From the NCBI RefSeq assembly GCF_947498805.1, contig NZ_CANMLT010000006.1:1-64000 (forward strand): DNA of 64,000 bases, given 5' to 3'. The position numbers and the translations under genes were made by a program. This document shows positions 51,619 through 60,152 of this stretch, piece after piece. The notes below the pieces were generated by a model. That model made no database searches and was not told the DNA's origin. It saw nothing but the letters and a program-made list of their open reading frames with translations. Within the stretch, counting starts at the first letter, position 1. Every line of letters starts with the position of its first letter. Source of the DNA: an uncultured Tenacibaculum sp. (GTDB taxonomy: Bacteria > Bacteroidota > Bacteroidia > Flavobacteriales > Flavobacteriaceae).

Positions 51619-54501
51619 GTGTTCAAAGCCATAAAAACATATAGTTATAAAGTAATTATTCTTATATACTTATTGAATATGAGCATCGTTTATGGGCAAA
51701 AAACTGTTTATAAACACTACACCACAGAAGATGGATTACCTCATGACATTACCTATCAAATTATTCAAGATTCTGAGGAATATATTTGGTTGGGTACGGA
51801 TGATGGGTTGGTGAAATTTAATGGAAAAGAATTTATTGTCTTCGGAAGTGAAAAAGGATTAAAATCTAACTATGTAATTGATGTAGAAGAGGACAGCATT
51901 AATAACCAAAAAATTATAGGTACTTGGGGTAGAGGATTACATATTTTAAAAAATGACAGTATCTATAAAAATGACCTTCCTTCTAAAGATTACTCGAAAA
52001 TTCATAAGGTATATAAGCTAAATGATTCTTTGATATACGGTGCTACAGGAACCAGTAAACAACTATTTTATGATTTAAAAAACAATCAGAAAATTGCTCT
52101 TTCTATAGAATATAAAGGTGAGTTTTTGCAGCTGGTTGATCAGATTAATATTCAAAAAGTGGTGTTAGACATAAATCAGAATTATATTGAAGATACCTTA
52201 TATATCTATGACTCTGAATTGAATGTAGCTACAAAAGATGAAGTCAAAGGGATTTATACTTTAGATGGTTTTGATCTTAAGAAAGAAAATTTAAAGGAGA
52301 TTAATAATACTCCTATACATGCGCTAACAAAGCAACATGATTATCTAGTAGCTGCTTCATTCGACACTGTCTTTTTTTATGATCAAAAAAAGTTTTTAGA
52401 AAAACGAAAACTTAATTTACCTTCAGGAAAAATAATTCAAATAAAGCTTTTTAAAAAGAGCCTATACTTTGTTTTTATTAATAAAAATGATGGGTTAAGA
52501 GAGTTTTACAAGTATGATATTGAGAATGATTTCCTAACCAACATCTCAAAAAAAATCACCATTAAAAGTTCTGTTTCAGATTTTATGTTTGATAACAAAT
52601 CAAATTTGTGGATTACTACTTATGGCGATGGAGTATACCAACTACCCAACACAAGGAATGCTTTTTTTGATAAAGGATACTTTTCAAAATCAGACTTGAG
52701 AGATGTGGCTTCTTGTGAATTAGGAGTTTTTGCCATTGCTCCAAATGTTATCTATTCTATAGATAGTTTCGACACGGTATATTTAAATAAAATACCCTTC
52801 CATACAGAGGTTTTTCAAATCAGAAACAACACACAGCTTCAGTTAATTATACCAAACTTAGAGAAATCAGCATTCAACCTCTTTTTTAAAGGCATTAAAG
52901 TAAATAACAGAAGCAGCAAGGAATATGATTTTATAGAGAAGAATAAAAAATATAAGCTGATTTATAATCGGGTTGAAATAGAAAATAAACAAGGAGAGCT
53001 TACGAAAAAACTTGTGCATTTCGATGTAGGGACTTTTATTCAAAGTGCTGCAAAATACAAAGAACAAATTTTTGGAATCTATGGTAGATTGGGTATTTAC
53101 AGTATCAATACCAAAGAGAATAAAATTTCACATTGGAATAAAAAAATGGGTATTGAAGCTAATATGTTTACTGATATAGCCATTCAAAACAATGTTATTT
53201 GGGTTGGTACAAATTCTGGGGTATACAAAGTTTCTAATGACTCTGTTACCTGTTATACCGTTAATAATGGCTTATCTAGTAACCACATTAATGATTTGTT
53301 TGTTGATGAACATGGAGTTTTATGGATAGCGACTCAAAAAGGATTGAACGTTTTTAAAAACGATGTTTTTTATACTATTGATAAAAATTTAGGGCAAAAA
53401 TCATCTTCTGTAAAGAAAATAACTGAACATAGTAATTATTTATATGTTGCAGGAAACAGAGGGCTTTTTAAATATGATAATTTAAAACCTTTTGCTCCAT
53501 CATTGCATACCGACTTAAAAGTAAGTCAAACAAATGAAGTATTCAATATTGTTCCTGTAAATTTCACGAATCCAAATACGGTGAAAATTCAGTATACATT
53601 AAATGAAAATGATTGGGTAAATGTGTTGAATCAAGAACTTAGTTTTAAAAATATAAGTCAAGGGAATCACAAATTAGTGTTTAGATTTAAAGATGGTTTA
53701 AGTAACTGGAACTATACAAAACCACACAAGTTTAGTATCATAAACCCATGGTATGAACAATTATGGTTTTATATTTTGTTAATTTTTAGTGTAGCGGGTT
53801 CTATCCTTCTAATTGTTTATAATCAACTTGTAAAAGCAAGGAAGAAAAATGAAATTTTTCAAAAGACCATACATGAAAGAGAAAAGCTACAAGAAGATTT
53901 AAGAAATGTACGTCATCAAATTGCACAAGATTTTCACGACGATTTAGGAAATAAATTGGCTAGTATCTCTATGCTGTCTAACTTATCATTAAAAAAGACC
54001 TTACAAGAAAGTAACCTCTACCCTAGTCTACTTCAAATTAATAAAGATGCCAATTCTTTATATGCGGGTATGCGAGACTTTGTGTGGTCTTTAGATTATA
54101 AAAACAATGAGCTAAGAGAAGTTCAAATCTATTTAAATGATTTTGGCGAAAAGTTGTTTGAATATTCTGATATCAATTTTAAGAGTAGTAACAATGTAGC
54201 AAAACTAGATGTTACGCTTCCTCATTATTGGAATAAACAATTAGTACTGGTATTTAAAGAAGCAATGACCAATACCCTAAAACATAGTAAAGCTAGTGAA
54301 GTATTATTTTCACTCTATTTACATGATGATATTCTAGAAATAAAACTTGAGGATAATGGAATTGGATTTGACATAAACGCTACTGAAAGAAAAAACGGGC
54401 TACGAAACATGAAAGAAAGAGTACTATCGATTAATGGAGAATTAAACCTAGAAACAAGCAATGGTTTTAGGGTTTATTTTAAAGGAAAAATTAATGAGTA
54501 A
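51619..54501 (+). CDS. Two-component propeller sensor histidine kinase (HisKA_3)
   Basis: A 960-residue kinase. Signal peptide (1-27), then a long periplasmic sensor (about 28-730) of two-component-regulator propeller repeats with tags such as TTEDGLPHDITYQIIQDSEEYIWLGT-like openings and NGLSSNHINDLFVDE, ending in a Y_Y_Y domain; a membrane helix (about 715-737); HisKA_3 with its His in DFHDDLGNKLASI (about residue 773); HATPase_c with NGLRNMKERV. Related hybrid kinases sense glycans, but this is the short-output type with a partner regulator. GTG start at 51619 gives a full signal peptide. Confidence 0.88.
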   Translation: MFKAIKTYSYKVIILIYLLNMSIVYGQKTVYKHYTTEDGLPHDITYQIIQDSEEYIWLGTDDGLVKFNGKEFIVFGSEKGLKSNYVIDVEEDSINNQKIIGTWGRGLHILKNDSIYKNDLPSKDYSKIHKVYKLNDSLIYGATGTSKQLFYDLKNNQKIALSIEYKGEFLQLVDQINIQKVVLDINQNYIEDTLYIYDSELNVATKDEVKGIYTLDGFDLKKENLKEINNTPIHALTKQHDYLVAASFDTVFFYDQKKFLEKRKLNLPSGKIIQIKLFKKSLYFVFINKNDGLREFYKYDIENDFLTNISKKITIKSSVSDFMFDNKSNLWITTYGDGVYQLPNTRNAFFDKGYFSKSDLRDVASCELGVFAIAPNVIYSIDSFDTVYLNKIPFHTEVFQIRNNTQLQLIIPNLEKSAFNLFFKGIKVNNRSSKEYDFIEKNKKYKLIYNRVEIENKQGELTKKLVHFDVGTFIQSAAKYKEQIFGIYGRLGIYSINTKENKISHWNKKMGIEANMFTDIAIQNNVIWVGTNSGVYKVSNDSVTCYTVNNGLSSNHINDLFVDEHGVLWIATQKGLNVFKNDVFYTIDKNLGQKSSSVKKITEHSNYLYVAGNRGLFKYDNLKPFAPSLHTDLKVSQTNEVFNIVPVNFTNPNTVKIQYTLNENDWVNVLNQELSFKNISQGNHKLVFRFKDGLSNWNYTKPHKFSIINPWYEQLWFYILLIFSVAGSILLIVYNQLVKARKKNEIFQKTIHEREKLQEDLRNVRHQIAQDFHDDLGNKLASISMLSNLSLKKTLQESNLYPSLLQINKDANSLYAGMRDFVWSLDYKNNELREVQIYLNDFGEKLFEYSDINFKSSNNVAKLDVTLPHYWNKQLVLVFKEAMTNTLKHSKASEVLFSLYLHDDILEIKLEDNGIGFDINATERKNGLRNMKERVLSINGELNLETSNGFRVYFKGKINE

Positions 54502-55117
54502 AATGAAAACCAAAGTTGTTGTTATTGAAGACAATCAAAGTCTTTTATTATCGTTTAAAGAAATTATCAATACTTCAGAAGAATTCACTGTAACTGGGGC
54601 ATTTTCTAATTGTGAAGATGCATTGTTATATTGTAAAAAGAATGACCCAGAGATTATCTTAATAGATATTAAGTTACCGGGAATAAATGGAATAGAAGGT
54701 GTAAAAAGATTCCAAGTTCAAAACCCAAATGCTAAAAGCATTGTTATTTCTGTATATGAAGATTCCGATTATATTTTTGACGCTCTATCGGCCGGAGCTA
54801 TTGGTTATTTAACCAAAAACACCGGCCCTGAAGAGCTCATTAATGCGTTAAAACAAATAAAAAATGGAGGGTCTCCTATGAGTGGTAATATTGCTAGAAA
54901 AGTAATTGCTTATTTTCAAATACCTAAACAGGATGAATTAACAACACGAGAGAATGAAGTGGTAAAACTTTTAGCAAAAGGAAAGAGTTATTCCACCATT
55001 GCTGAGGAATTGTGTTTGTCTATAAATACCATCAAAACACATACCCGCAATATTTATGAAAAACTACATGTAAGTAAAAAAGAGGAACTAATTGAAAAGT
55101 TAAATAATAAATACTAA
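54494..55117 (+). CDS. NarL/LuxR-family response regulator
   Basis: A 207-residue regulator: receiver with phospho-acceptor D58 in EIILIDIKLPG and conserved Lys in YLTKNTGPEEL; C-terminal LuxR HTH (about 145-205; LTTRENEVVKLLAKGKS and SINTIKTHTRNIYEKL). It overlaps the kinase gene by 8 nt. The palindromes at 51343, 51556 and 55261 are candidate binding sites, fitting autoregulation. Confidence 0.92.
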   Translation: MSKMKTKVVVIEDNQSLLLSFKEIINTSEEFTVTGAFSNCEDALLYCKKNDPEIILIDIKLPGINGIEGVKRFQVQNPNAKSIVISVYEDSDYIFDALSAGAIGYLTKNTGPEELINALKQIKNGGSPMSGNIARKVIAYFQIPKQDELTTRENEVVKLLAKGKSYSTIAEELCLSINTIKTHTRNIYEKLHVSKKEELIEKLNNKY

Positions 55118-55260
55118 TACCTCTAATTGCTATCTTTTTCTAAGAAAGTTACTATAAAAGGTGTCCTTTACAGTGGATACAAAAACCCAGTTCTTCTTAA
55201 TCTTATTTTAATCTTCATTCTATACATCTTTTTAAAGATCGAAGTTATTTTATCAAAATA

Positions 55261-55277
55261 TCGCCCTTTTAGGGTGA
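55261..55277. promoter_or_regulatory. 17-bp palindrome, copy 3
   Basis: TCGCCCTTTTAGGGTGA, same 17-bp size and spacing as copies 1 and 2 with one arm substitution. It lies after the response regulator and 80 bp before the small zinc-ribbon gene, so could control that gene. Confidence 0.5.
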
Positions 55278-55340
55278 ACTCAAATCATGATAATAAAAAT
55301 ACTTTTGTAGGAAATAACTTACTATAAAATTATAAGAAAG

Positions 55341-55466
55341 ATGATTAACTGTCCTAAATGTCAGGGGAAAATATTAGGCAGAAAAAAAAGAACTTTTTTC
55401 GAAAAACTAATGCGGTATAAAAAAAAGTACAAATGTTTTAATTGTAAGAATTACTTTTTCACCTGA
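55341..55466 (+). CDS. Small zinc-ribbon protein, 41 aa
   Basis: An open frame of 41 codons. The protein has two Cys pairs in zinc-ribbon arrangement: CPKC (4-7) and CFNC (32-35), with a basic stretch GRKKRT and RYKKKYK between, ending NYFFT. It lies after the LuxR-type regulator and 63 bp after palindrome copy 3. The paired knuckles make chance unlikely. Too short for standard gene finders. Role unknown, possibly nucleic-acid or protein binding. Confidence 0.6.
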   Translation: MINCPKCQGKILGRKKRTFFEKLMRYKKKYKCFNCKNYFFT

Positions 55467-55514
55467 GAAAACATCAATTATATTTATTTCAAATAATTGA
55501 ATATAACAACAAAT

Positions 55515-55547
55515 AAAAAGGCTTCACAGAATTGTGAAGCCTTTTTT
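55515..55547 (-). terminator. Terminator of the first initiator tRNA gene
   Basis: AAAAAGGCTTCACA pairs with TGTGAAGCCTTTTT; on the minus strand it follows the tRNA 3' end at once. Confidence 0.85.
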
Positions 55548-55549
55548 AG

Positions 55550-55622
55550 TAGCGGGAACAGGACTCGAACCTGTGACCTTCGGGTTATGAGCCCGACGAG
55601 CTGCCTACTGCTCTATCCCGCG
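55550..55622 (-). tRNA. tRNA-fMet (CAU), initiator
   Basis: A 73-nt cloverleaf on the minus strand, no encoded CCA. Anticodon loop CUCAUAA. Initiator marks: unpaired 1:72 (C1 x U72) and three successive G:C pairs in the anticodon stem (G29-31 / C39-41). D stem GAGC/GCUC and T stem ACAGG/CCUGU are perfect. A promoter, TTG - N21 - TATATTTG, lies upstream (-7 box 55634-55641). Confidence 0.95.
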
Positions 55623-55633
55623 ATTTGCGGTTG

Positions 55634-55665
55634 CAAATATACGATCTTTTCTAGATAAAATCCAA
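55634..55665 (-). promoter_or_regulatory. Promoter of the first initiator tRNA
   Basis: On the minus strand, TTG (complement of 55663-55665), 21-bp spacer and TATATTTG (complement of 55634-55641), ending 11 bp before the tRNA. Confidence 0.6.
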
Positions 55666-55774
55666 ATAAAATCGCATTTATTTAATGATTACTTTTTCCT
55701 TTGAAGGATATCTTCTAAATTCCCATGCTAAAAAACTCAATCTATCAATAACTTTAGGCTACAACAAAAAAACA

Positions 55775-56179
55775 ATGAAATCAGAAAAAACAGTTAACAT
55801 CGTTCATTTTGCCCTTGCATACTTACTTAGCTTTACTTGTTTATACGTATATCTCTATTTCGATTTTGACTATTTTATGATTATCTTTTTACTACTATCA
55901 TTTCTTAGTTCTCCATCGCTTTTAGGTATTGTTACACTTCGTTATTTCAGCTTTAAAAGAAAATTCTCCGTTCATGAAATGATATACATTTTGTTGTCTA
56001 TGTTTCTATTCATGTTAACTTTTTTAATTTTTAAGAAATTATCATACGACCCGAGAAATTTATTTCCAGTTTTTGAAGAGCCTTATTATTTGATTTTTCT
56101 TTTATGTATTGTAGCTAATTTACTTGCCTTTTTATATTTGAAATTGATTCAAAAAATTAGCATAAAAATGAAAATATAA
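55775..56179 (+). CDS. Hypothetical membrane protein, 134 aa
   Basis: Four hydrophobic helices in 134 residues with short loops (KSEKTVNIVHFALAYLLSF start; LDFDYFMIIFLLL-like second helix). I chose the ATG at 55775 because it gives a natural cytoplasmic start; an earlier frame-open ATG at 55685 would add a hydrophilic extension. No family recognised. It precedes the membrane AraC regulator. Confidence 0.55.
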   Translation: MKSEKTVNIVHFALAYLLSFTCLYVYLYFDFDYFMIIFLLLSFLSSPSLLGIVTLRYFSFKRKFSVHEMIYILLSMFLFMLTFLIFKKLSYDPRNLFPVFEEPYYLIFLLCIVANLLAFLYLKLIQKISIKMKI

Positions 56180-56196
56180 AAAAAACATTATAATTT

Positions 56197-56212
56197 AATT
56201 AACGAACTAGTA
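56197..56212. promoter_or_regulatory. Inverted partial copy of the AraC-regulon element
   Basis: AATTAACGAACTAGTA is close to the reverse complement of the first part of the element at 57361 (which reads TACTAGTTCG-like on that strand: AATTCGTTAATT). It lies 70 bp before the AraC-type gene and could allow autoregulation. Confidence 0.3.
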
Positions 56213-56283
56213 TATCTTACATCATATATTAGCGAGTTCATAATAGCTCAACAATTATTTAAGCTTTCAACATAGCATCAAGA

Positions 56284-57372
56284 ATGAATCAAAGCGCGCT
56301 AGACATTATAATGATTACAAGCGTAATTATTGGATATTTTTTAAGTATCTCATTGGTCATGAATTCTTTTTATAAAAGTCGTGCGAATAATTATCTTTCG
56401 ATATCATTATTCCTGCTAGCCACCTTAACTTTATTAGTATGGGGAGATGTTCATATGACTTCCCTTAGTGTTCAAATTTTAGGCAACTTTAGATTAGACC
56501 TACTTTTTGCAGCTACTTTGTTTACTTATTTTTTAATTCAAATTGACCATGAGCTTCTTAACGAAAAAAAATACAAGTGGATATACTTTCCTTTTATTGC
56601 TTCTATCGTTCTAGAAATCCCCATATATGCGTTCAATCTATATAATTCCATTCTTGAAATTCTAGCTTTTTTAATCAGAGACTTTGTTTCTATTGGATTT
56701 AACATACATTTAATTCTTAAGAGTAGAAAACTAATACAAAATTCAACCACTATTTCAGATGATAAAAAACATTGGTTACTAAGATTAAATCTCTTTATTA
56801 TATGCCTTATTACCATTTGGATTTTAACAAGAGTGGAAGCCTATGTATTCCAATCATTTCATATTATATATATCCAATGGATACTTATGTCTTTATGCTT
56901 ATGGTGGGTATTATACTACGGAATACTTAGACTACAAGTAATAGAACAAAAAGAAGAAATACATAGTTATTTAGTTTCTAAAAAGACACGTGATCTTCAA
57001 CCCAAAAAGAAAATAAAAACAGATACTACCTCTAAAATTATAAGTCAGCTTTATAAACTAATGGAAGATGATGAATTGTATAAAAACCCTCTTTTAAGCA
57101 GATTAGATTTGGCGACTAAATTAGGTACAAGCGAAGGGTATCTATCTCAAATCATAAATCAAGAAATTAATAAAAGTGTTATTCAATTTGTAAATGAATA
57201 TAGAATTGAAACCGCAAAAAACTTACTTCACGACCCTGTTTTTAACAAATATTCTGTAGAGGCAATCGGTTTAGAGTCTGGATTCAAATCTAAAAGTGCT
57301 TTTTACAATGTTTTTAAAACTAATTTAGGAATGTCTCCAGGAGCTTATAGAAAACTACAAAAAAAGTCCTAA
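56284..57372 (+). CDS. AraC-family regulator with N-terminal membrane domain
   Basis: A 362-residue protein: about seven membrane helices (about 5-220), then a cytoplasmic linker and an AraC-type double HTH (about 250-358; LLSRLDLATKLGTSEGYLSQIINQ and AIGLESGFKSKSAFYNVFKTNLGMSPGAYRK). Membrane-bound AraC proteins of this layout are common in Bacteroidota and sense an unknown signal. Two downstream genes share a 42-bp upstream element, so it probably controls them. Confidence 0.88.
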   Translation: MNQSALDIIMITSVIIGYFLSISLVMNSFYKSRANNYLSISLFLLATLTLLVWGDVHMTSLSVQILGNFRLDLLFAATLFTYFLIQIDHELLNEKKYKWIYFPFIASIVLEIPIYAFNLYNSILEILAFLIRDFVSIGFNIHLILKSRKLIQNSTTISDDKKHWLLRLNLFIICLITIWILTRVEAYVFQSFHIIYIQWILMSLCLWWVLYYGILRLQVIEQKEEIHSYLVSKKTRDLQPKKKIKTDTTSKIISQLYKLMEDDELYKNPLLSRLDLATKLGTSEGYLSQIINQEINKSVIQFVNEYRIETAKNLLHDPVFNKYSVEAIGLESGFKSKSAFYNVFKTNLGMSPGAYRKLQKKS

Positions 57373-57402
57373 TTCGTTAATTCTTATTATTTCAGTACTT
57401 CT
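57361..57402 (+). promoter_or_regulatory. AraC-regulon element, copy 1
   Basis: Starts AAAAAGTCCTAATTCGT and ends TTTCAGTACTTCT. 33 of 42 positions agree with copy 2 at 58172-58213. AGTCCT starts 75 bp before the -7 box TACTTTTG (57440-57447) of the porin-like gene, against 76 bp in copy 2. Confidence 0.6.
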
Positions 57403-57439
57403 TATTTTTAAAAATCAACTTTTATCTTCTTTTCAAATA

Positions 57440-57447
57440 TACTTTTG
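57440..57447 (+). promoter_or_regulatory. -7 element of the porin-like gene
   Basis: TACTTTTG fits TAnnTTTG; no TTG at the -33 position, as for an activator-dependent promoter. Confidence 0.55.
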
Positions 57448-57473
57448 AACCTCTTAATTATAAATTTAAAAAG

Positions 57474-58025
57474 ATGAAAAAAGTATCATGGTTTACGACC
57501 CTAATTATAGTTTTAGGGCTTACAAATTTAAATGCACAAGAAACTAAATTTGGTATTAAAGGAGGGTTAAACTTTGCACAAATTACAGGTGCTAATTCAC
57601 TAAAATCTGACCGAAAAACAGATTTCAACGTAGGTGTTATGGCTGAAATACCTATCTCTGAAAAATTTTCTTTTCAACCTGAATTATTATATTCAAAACA
57701 AGGGTCCTCGGTTAACTTAGATTATTTGAATATTCCTTTATTAGGGAAGTATTATTTAACTGAAGGGTTAAGTATCCAAGCAGGACCTCAAATAGGCTTT
57801 TTGCTTTCTGCAAATACCAACGGAGTAAATGTAAAACGTTCCTTCAAAACTTTTGATTTTGGAGTGGATGTTGGGTTAGGCTATCAATTTAAAAACGGAC
57901 TAAGTTTGGGAGCAAGATACAATTATGGCTTATCTAATATAAGTACTGGAGCCGCTAATCAATACGCTAGCACAAAAATTAAAAATGAAGTATTCCAAGT
58001 ATCTATTGGTTACTTTCTTTTTTAA
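57474..58025 (+). CDS. Outer-membrane beta-barrel (porin-family) protein
   Basis: A 183-residue protein with signal peptide (ending NLNAQ) and the typical small barrel of the PorT/OMP_b-brl type: FGIKGGLNFAQITGANS, then FSFQPELLYSKQGSSVNLDYLNIPLLGKYYL, closing in FQVSIGYFLF. Eight strands expected. Likely target of the membrane AraC regulator just upstream. Role unknown. Confidence 0.85.
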   Translation: MKKVSWFTTLIIVLGLTNLNAQETKFGIKGGLNFAQITGANSLKSDRKTDFNVGVMAEIPISEKFSFQPELLYSKQGSSVNLDYLNIPLLGKYYLTEGLSIQAGPQIGFLLSANTNGVNVKRSFKTFDFGVDVGLGYQFKNGLSLGARYNYGLSNISTGAANQYASTKIKNEVFQVSIGYFLF

Positions 58026-58046
58026 AATAAAGAAAATTCAAAGTTC

Positions 58047-58074
58047 AAAAACCAAGCAACTAGACTTGGTTTTT
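58047..58074 (+). terminator. Rho-independent terminator
   Basis: ACCAAG / CTTGGT stem with A and T runs either side, loop of eight. Confidence 0.8.
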
Positions 58075-58171
58075 TTATTATAACACAGAGATGCTTTTTA
58101 GAAGCACTCATAATTATATAATCTCTTTAACTTGTCTAAGAACTATTTTATAAAAATTACAAATAACTTTT

Positions 58172-58213
58172 AAAAAGTCCTGATTCGTATAATCCTAACA
58201 TTTTAGCACTTCT
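58172..58213 (+). promoter_or_regulatory. AraC-regulon element, copy 2
   Basis: Starts AAAAAGTCCTGATTCGT and ends TTTTAGCACTTCT. AGTCCT starts 76 bp before TACTTTTG at 58252-58259. The rest of the 257-bp gap (58026-58282) has only the terminator at 58047. Confidence 0.6.
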
Positions 58214-58251
58214 CTAGCTCCAAAACAAGATTCTTTTTTATAAGCCCGCTA

Positions 58252-58259
58252 TACTTTTG
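58252..58259 (+). promoter_or_regulatory. -7 element of the hydrolase lipoprotein gene
   Basis: TACTTTTG, identical to the box of the porin-like gene, 24 bp before the ATG at 58283. Confidence 0.55.
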
Positions 58260-58282
58260 CTGTAGAAATTTAAATTATAAAA

Positions 58283-59179
58283 ATGAAAAGAGTATACTTA
58301 AAAACTACAAACATCAATTATCATTCTTTAATTGGGAAATTTACTTCAATGCTATTTTTAATACTTATCATAATATCTTGTTCTAAAAAAGATGATGTAG
58401 AGGCTTTAAAAATATCACAAGAAATTAAAGAATTAATTTACTTTAAAGGGAATGAAAGTGCCTCTACAGTTTTGATCAACTCTCAAGGTGGCCCCGGCTA
58501 TCAACTAGATGAAGGCACGGTGAATTTATTCTTCCAAGGCTATAATACTGATGATGTTTTAATGGCCAATGTACATCAAGCTCAAACAAAAAACTTAGAT
58601 CCTTTCACCAATAATGATTTAACCCTAGAACAAGCTGTTAATTTTAATGCAGAAAGTGTAGAAAATCTGTTTAGAACGATTCAGTTTTTTAAAGACCAAG
58701 GTAGAACCGTTTATGTATTGGGTGTCTCTTATGGAGCTTTTTTAACTCAACAGCTCATTGCAAAACATGGAATTAATGTTGCAGACAAGTACATAATTCT
58801 TACTGGCAGACTAGATATAAATGATGAAATTTGGCAAGGAGCTGCAGAAGGAAAAGATAGTAAGTTTATAAATGCTGTTACACCTGATATAGCTGCAAAC
58901 CCAGGTGCAAGCGCAGCTGAAAGAAATACTGCTAGATTGTTTGCAGGTATAGCGAAAAACCGGTACACGCAAAATTTGAGAGCTATTAATGACCTATCTA
59001 ACCTAATGTATGTTTACGGGAAAAACGACAATGCCGTTGGTCGTCTTACCAGTGAAGAAATTCAGTTTTTACAAACTAGAAATGCATCTATAATTTCTGG
59101 AAATGGAAATCATGATGAAACTTATGAGGATCTTATTGTAGATGCAATTAAAGATTTTTTTGGAATTGCCCCAAAGTAG
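58283..59179 (+). CDS. Alpha/beta hydrolase lipoprotein
   Basis: A 298-residue lipoprotein (lipobox IISC, C33) with alpha/beta hydrolase features: nucleophile S149 in GVSYGAF, oxyanion-side INSQGGPGY (66-74) and a late His in GNGNHDET. The Gly-rich QGGPGY is unusual and recalls prolyl-peptidase or serine-peptidase S33 style. Shares an upstream element with the porin-like gene, so likely works with it. Substrate unknown. Confidence 0.8.
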   Translation: MKRVYLKTTNINYHSLIGKFTSMLFLILIIISCSKKDDVEALKISQEIKELIYFKGNESASTVLINSQGGPGYQLDEGTVNLFFQGYNTDDVLMANVHQAQTKNLDPFTNNDLTLEQAVNFNAESVENLFRTIQFFKDQGRTVYVLGVSYGAFLTQQLIAKHGINVADKYIILTGRLDINDEIWQGAAEGKDSKFINAVTPDIAANPGASAAERNTARLFAGIAKNRYTQNLRAINDLSNLMYVYGKNDNAVGRLTSEEIQFLQTRNASIISGNGNHDETYEDLIVDAIKDFFGIAPK

Positions 59180-59225
59180 ATTTGTCATACTGTTTATGCC
59201 CTCCTATTACACATTTTCTAATTGC

Positions 59226-59274
59226 CTTTGCTAAAGATTAGTTGTTCAAAACATGCAGCTAATCTTTTGCAAAG
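59226..59274 (+). terminator. Long hairpin after the hydrolase gene
   Basis: CTTTGCTAAAGATTAG pairs with CTAATCTTTTGCAAAG, one mismatch, 17-nt loop. No T run follows, so function as terminator is unsure; may stabilise the mRNA. Confidence 0.5.
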
Positions 59275-59328
59275 ACAGCAGTTAGTAATAAGTTAAAACC
59301 TTAAAGAAAATAACTTGATCTAAAATCG

Positions 59329-60036
59329 ATGAAAAAATTTATTTTATTAATAACAATTGTATTAACTGCAACAAGTGTAAGTGCTCAAAAAATTATTGAT
59401 TCACTAACGTATGAAAACACACAAGACATAAAGTTCTTTAAAAAAATTAGAAATAGAACTTTAGTTAAAAAATACAGAACAATAAACGATAATGTAGTTA
59501 AAGTAGGTGATACCATTATTTTAGGAACTCCAACTTCACAAGAGTTAAGTTCTAGAACTCTTTCTGGACTTTATGGTAAAGAAGTAAAATTCGGGTATTC
59601 TAGAACCAGAAGTACTACTAAGAAAACTTATGAATTTATAAAAAAAGGAAGACCTGCAGGATTTGGAAGTATCATGAATGCTTTAGCTGGAGAAGACGAA
59701 ATTATGGCTAGTAACAACTTAAAAAACACCAAAGCTATGGTTAAAGAAATAAAAGCCTATCACAGAGGGAGTAAAAAGAAACCTTTGTTTTTAGTCATGG
59801 TACTAGGAGAAATCAATGGTAGAGCTTTTGGAATAAATAAATACTTAAGTGTTATGGACACTGAATTGGCTATTGAATCTGGTGAGATTTTATTAAAAAA
59901 CAGAAAAATGACTAGAGAAGAAGCCATTTCAAAATTAAAAGAGGCAAAAACTTTACTAGATATAGAGATAATATCTCTTGAAGAATTTGAAGCTTTAAAA
60001 AATAAATTACGTCCAATTATAATGGAGAAAAAGTAA
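59329..60036 (+). CDS. Secreted protein with SHOCT-like tail, 235 aa
   Basis: Signal peptide (1-20, ending SVSAQ); a middle beta-rich domain (KVGDTIILGTPTSQEL..., about 50-120); and a C-terminal helix pair (about 190-233; LKEAKTLLDIEIISLEEFEALKNK) like a short SHOCT oligomerisation module. No specific function can be given. Same strand as neighbours, with a gap of 116 bp to the next gene. Confidence 0.65.
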   Translation: MKKFILLITIVLTATSVSAQKIIDSLTYENTQDIKFFKKIRNRTLVKKYRTINDNVVKVGDTIILGTPTSQELSSRTLSGLYGKEVKFGYSRTRSTTKKTYEFIKKGRPAGFGSIMNALAGEDEIMASNNLKNTKAMVKEIKAYHRGSKKKPLFLVMVLGEINGRAFGINKYLSVMDTELAIESGEILLKNRKMTREEAISKLKEAKTLLDIEIISLEEFEALKNKLRPIIMEKK

Positions 60037-60152
60037 TTTTTAGTCAAAAATCGTGTAAGGAAACATCTTTTGGAGTAAAACAAATCCCTTCCTTTAATTA
60101 ACTCTGATATAAGCTTCCCATTTATTGTTTCTTAACAAAAAACAAACTTAAA

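Noticed and set aside
55127..55327. Open frame of 66 codons with a hydrophobic stretch after the LuxR-type regulator
   Set aside because: It starts with a non-ATG codon, contains palindrome copy 3 and has no neighbour spacing or leader expected of a gene.
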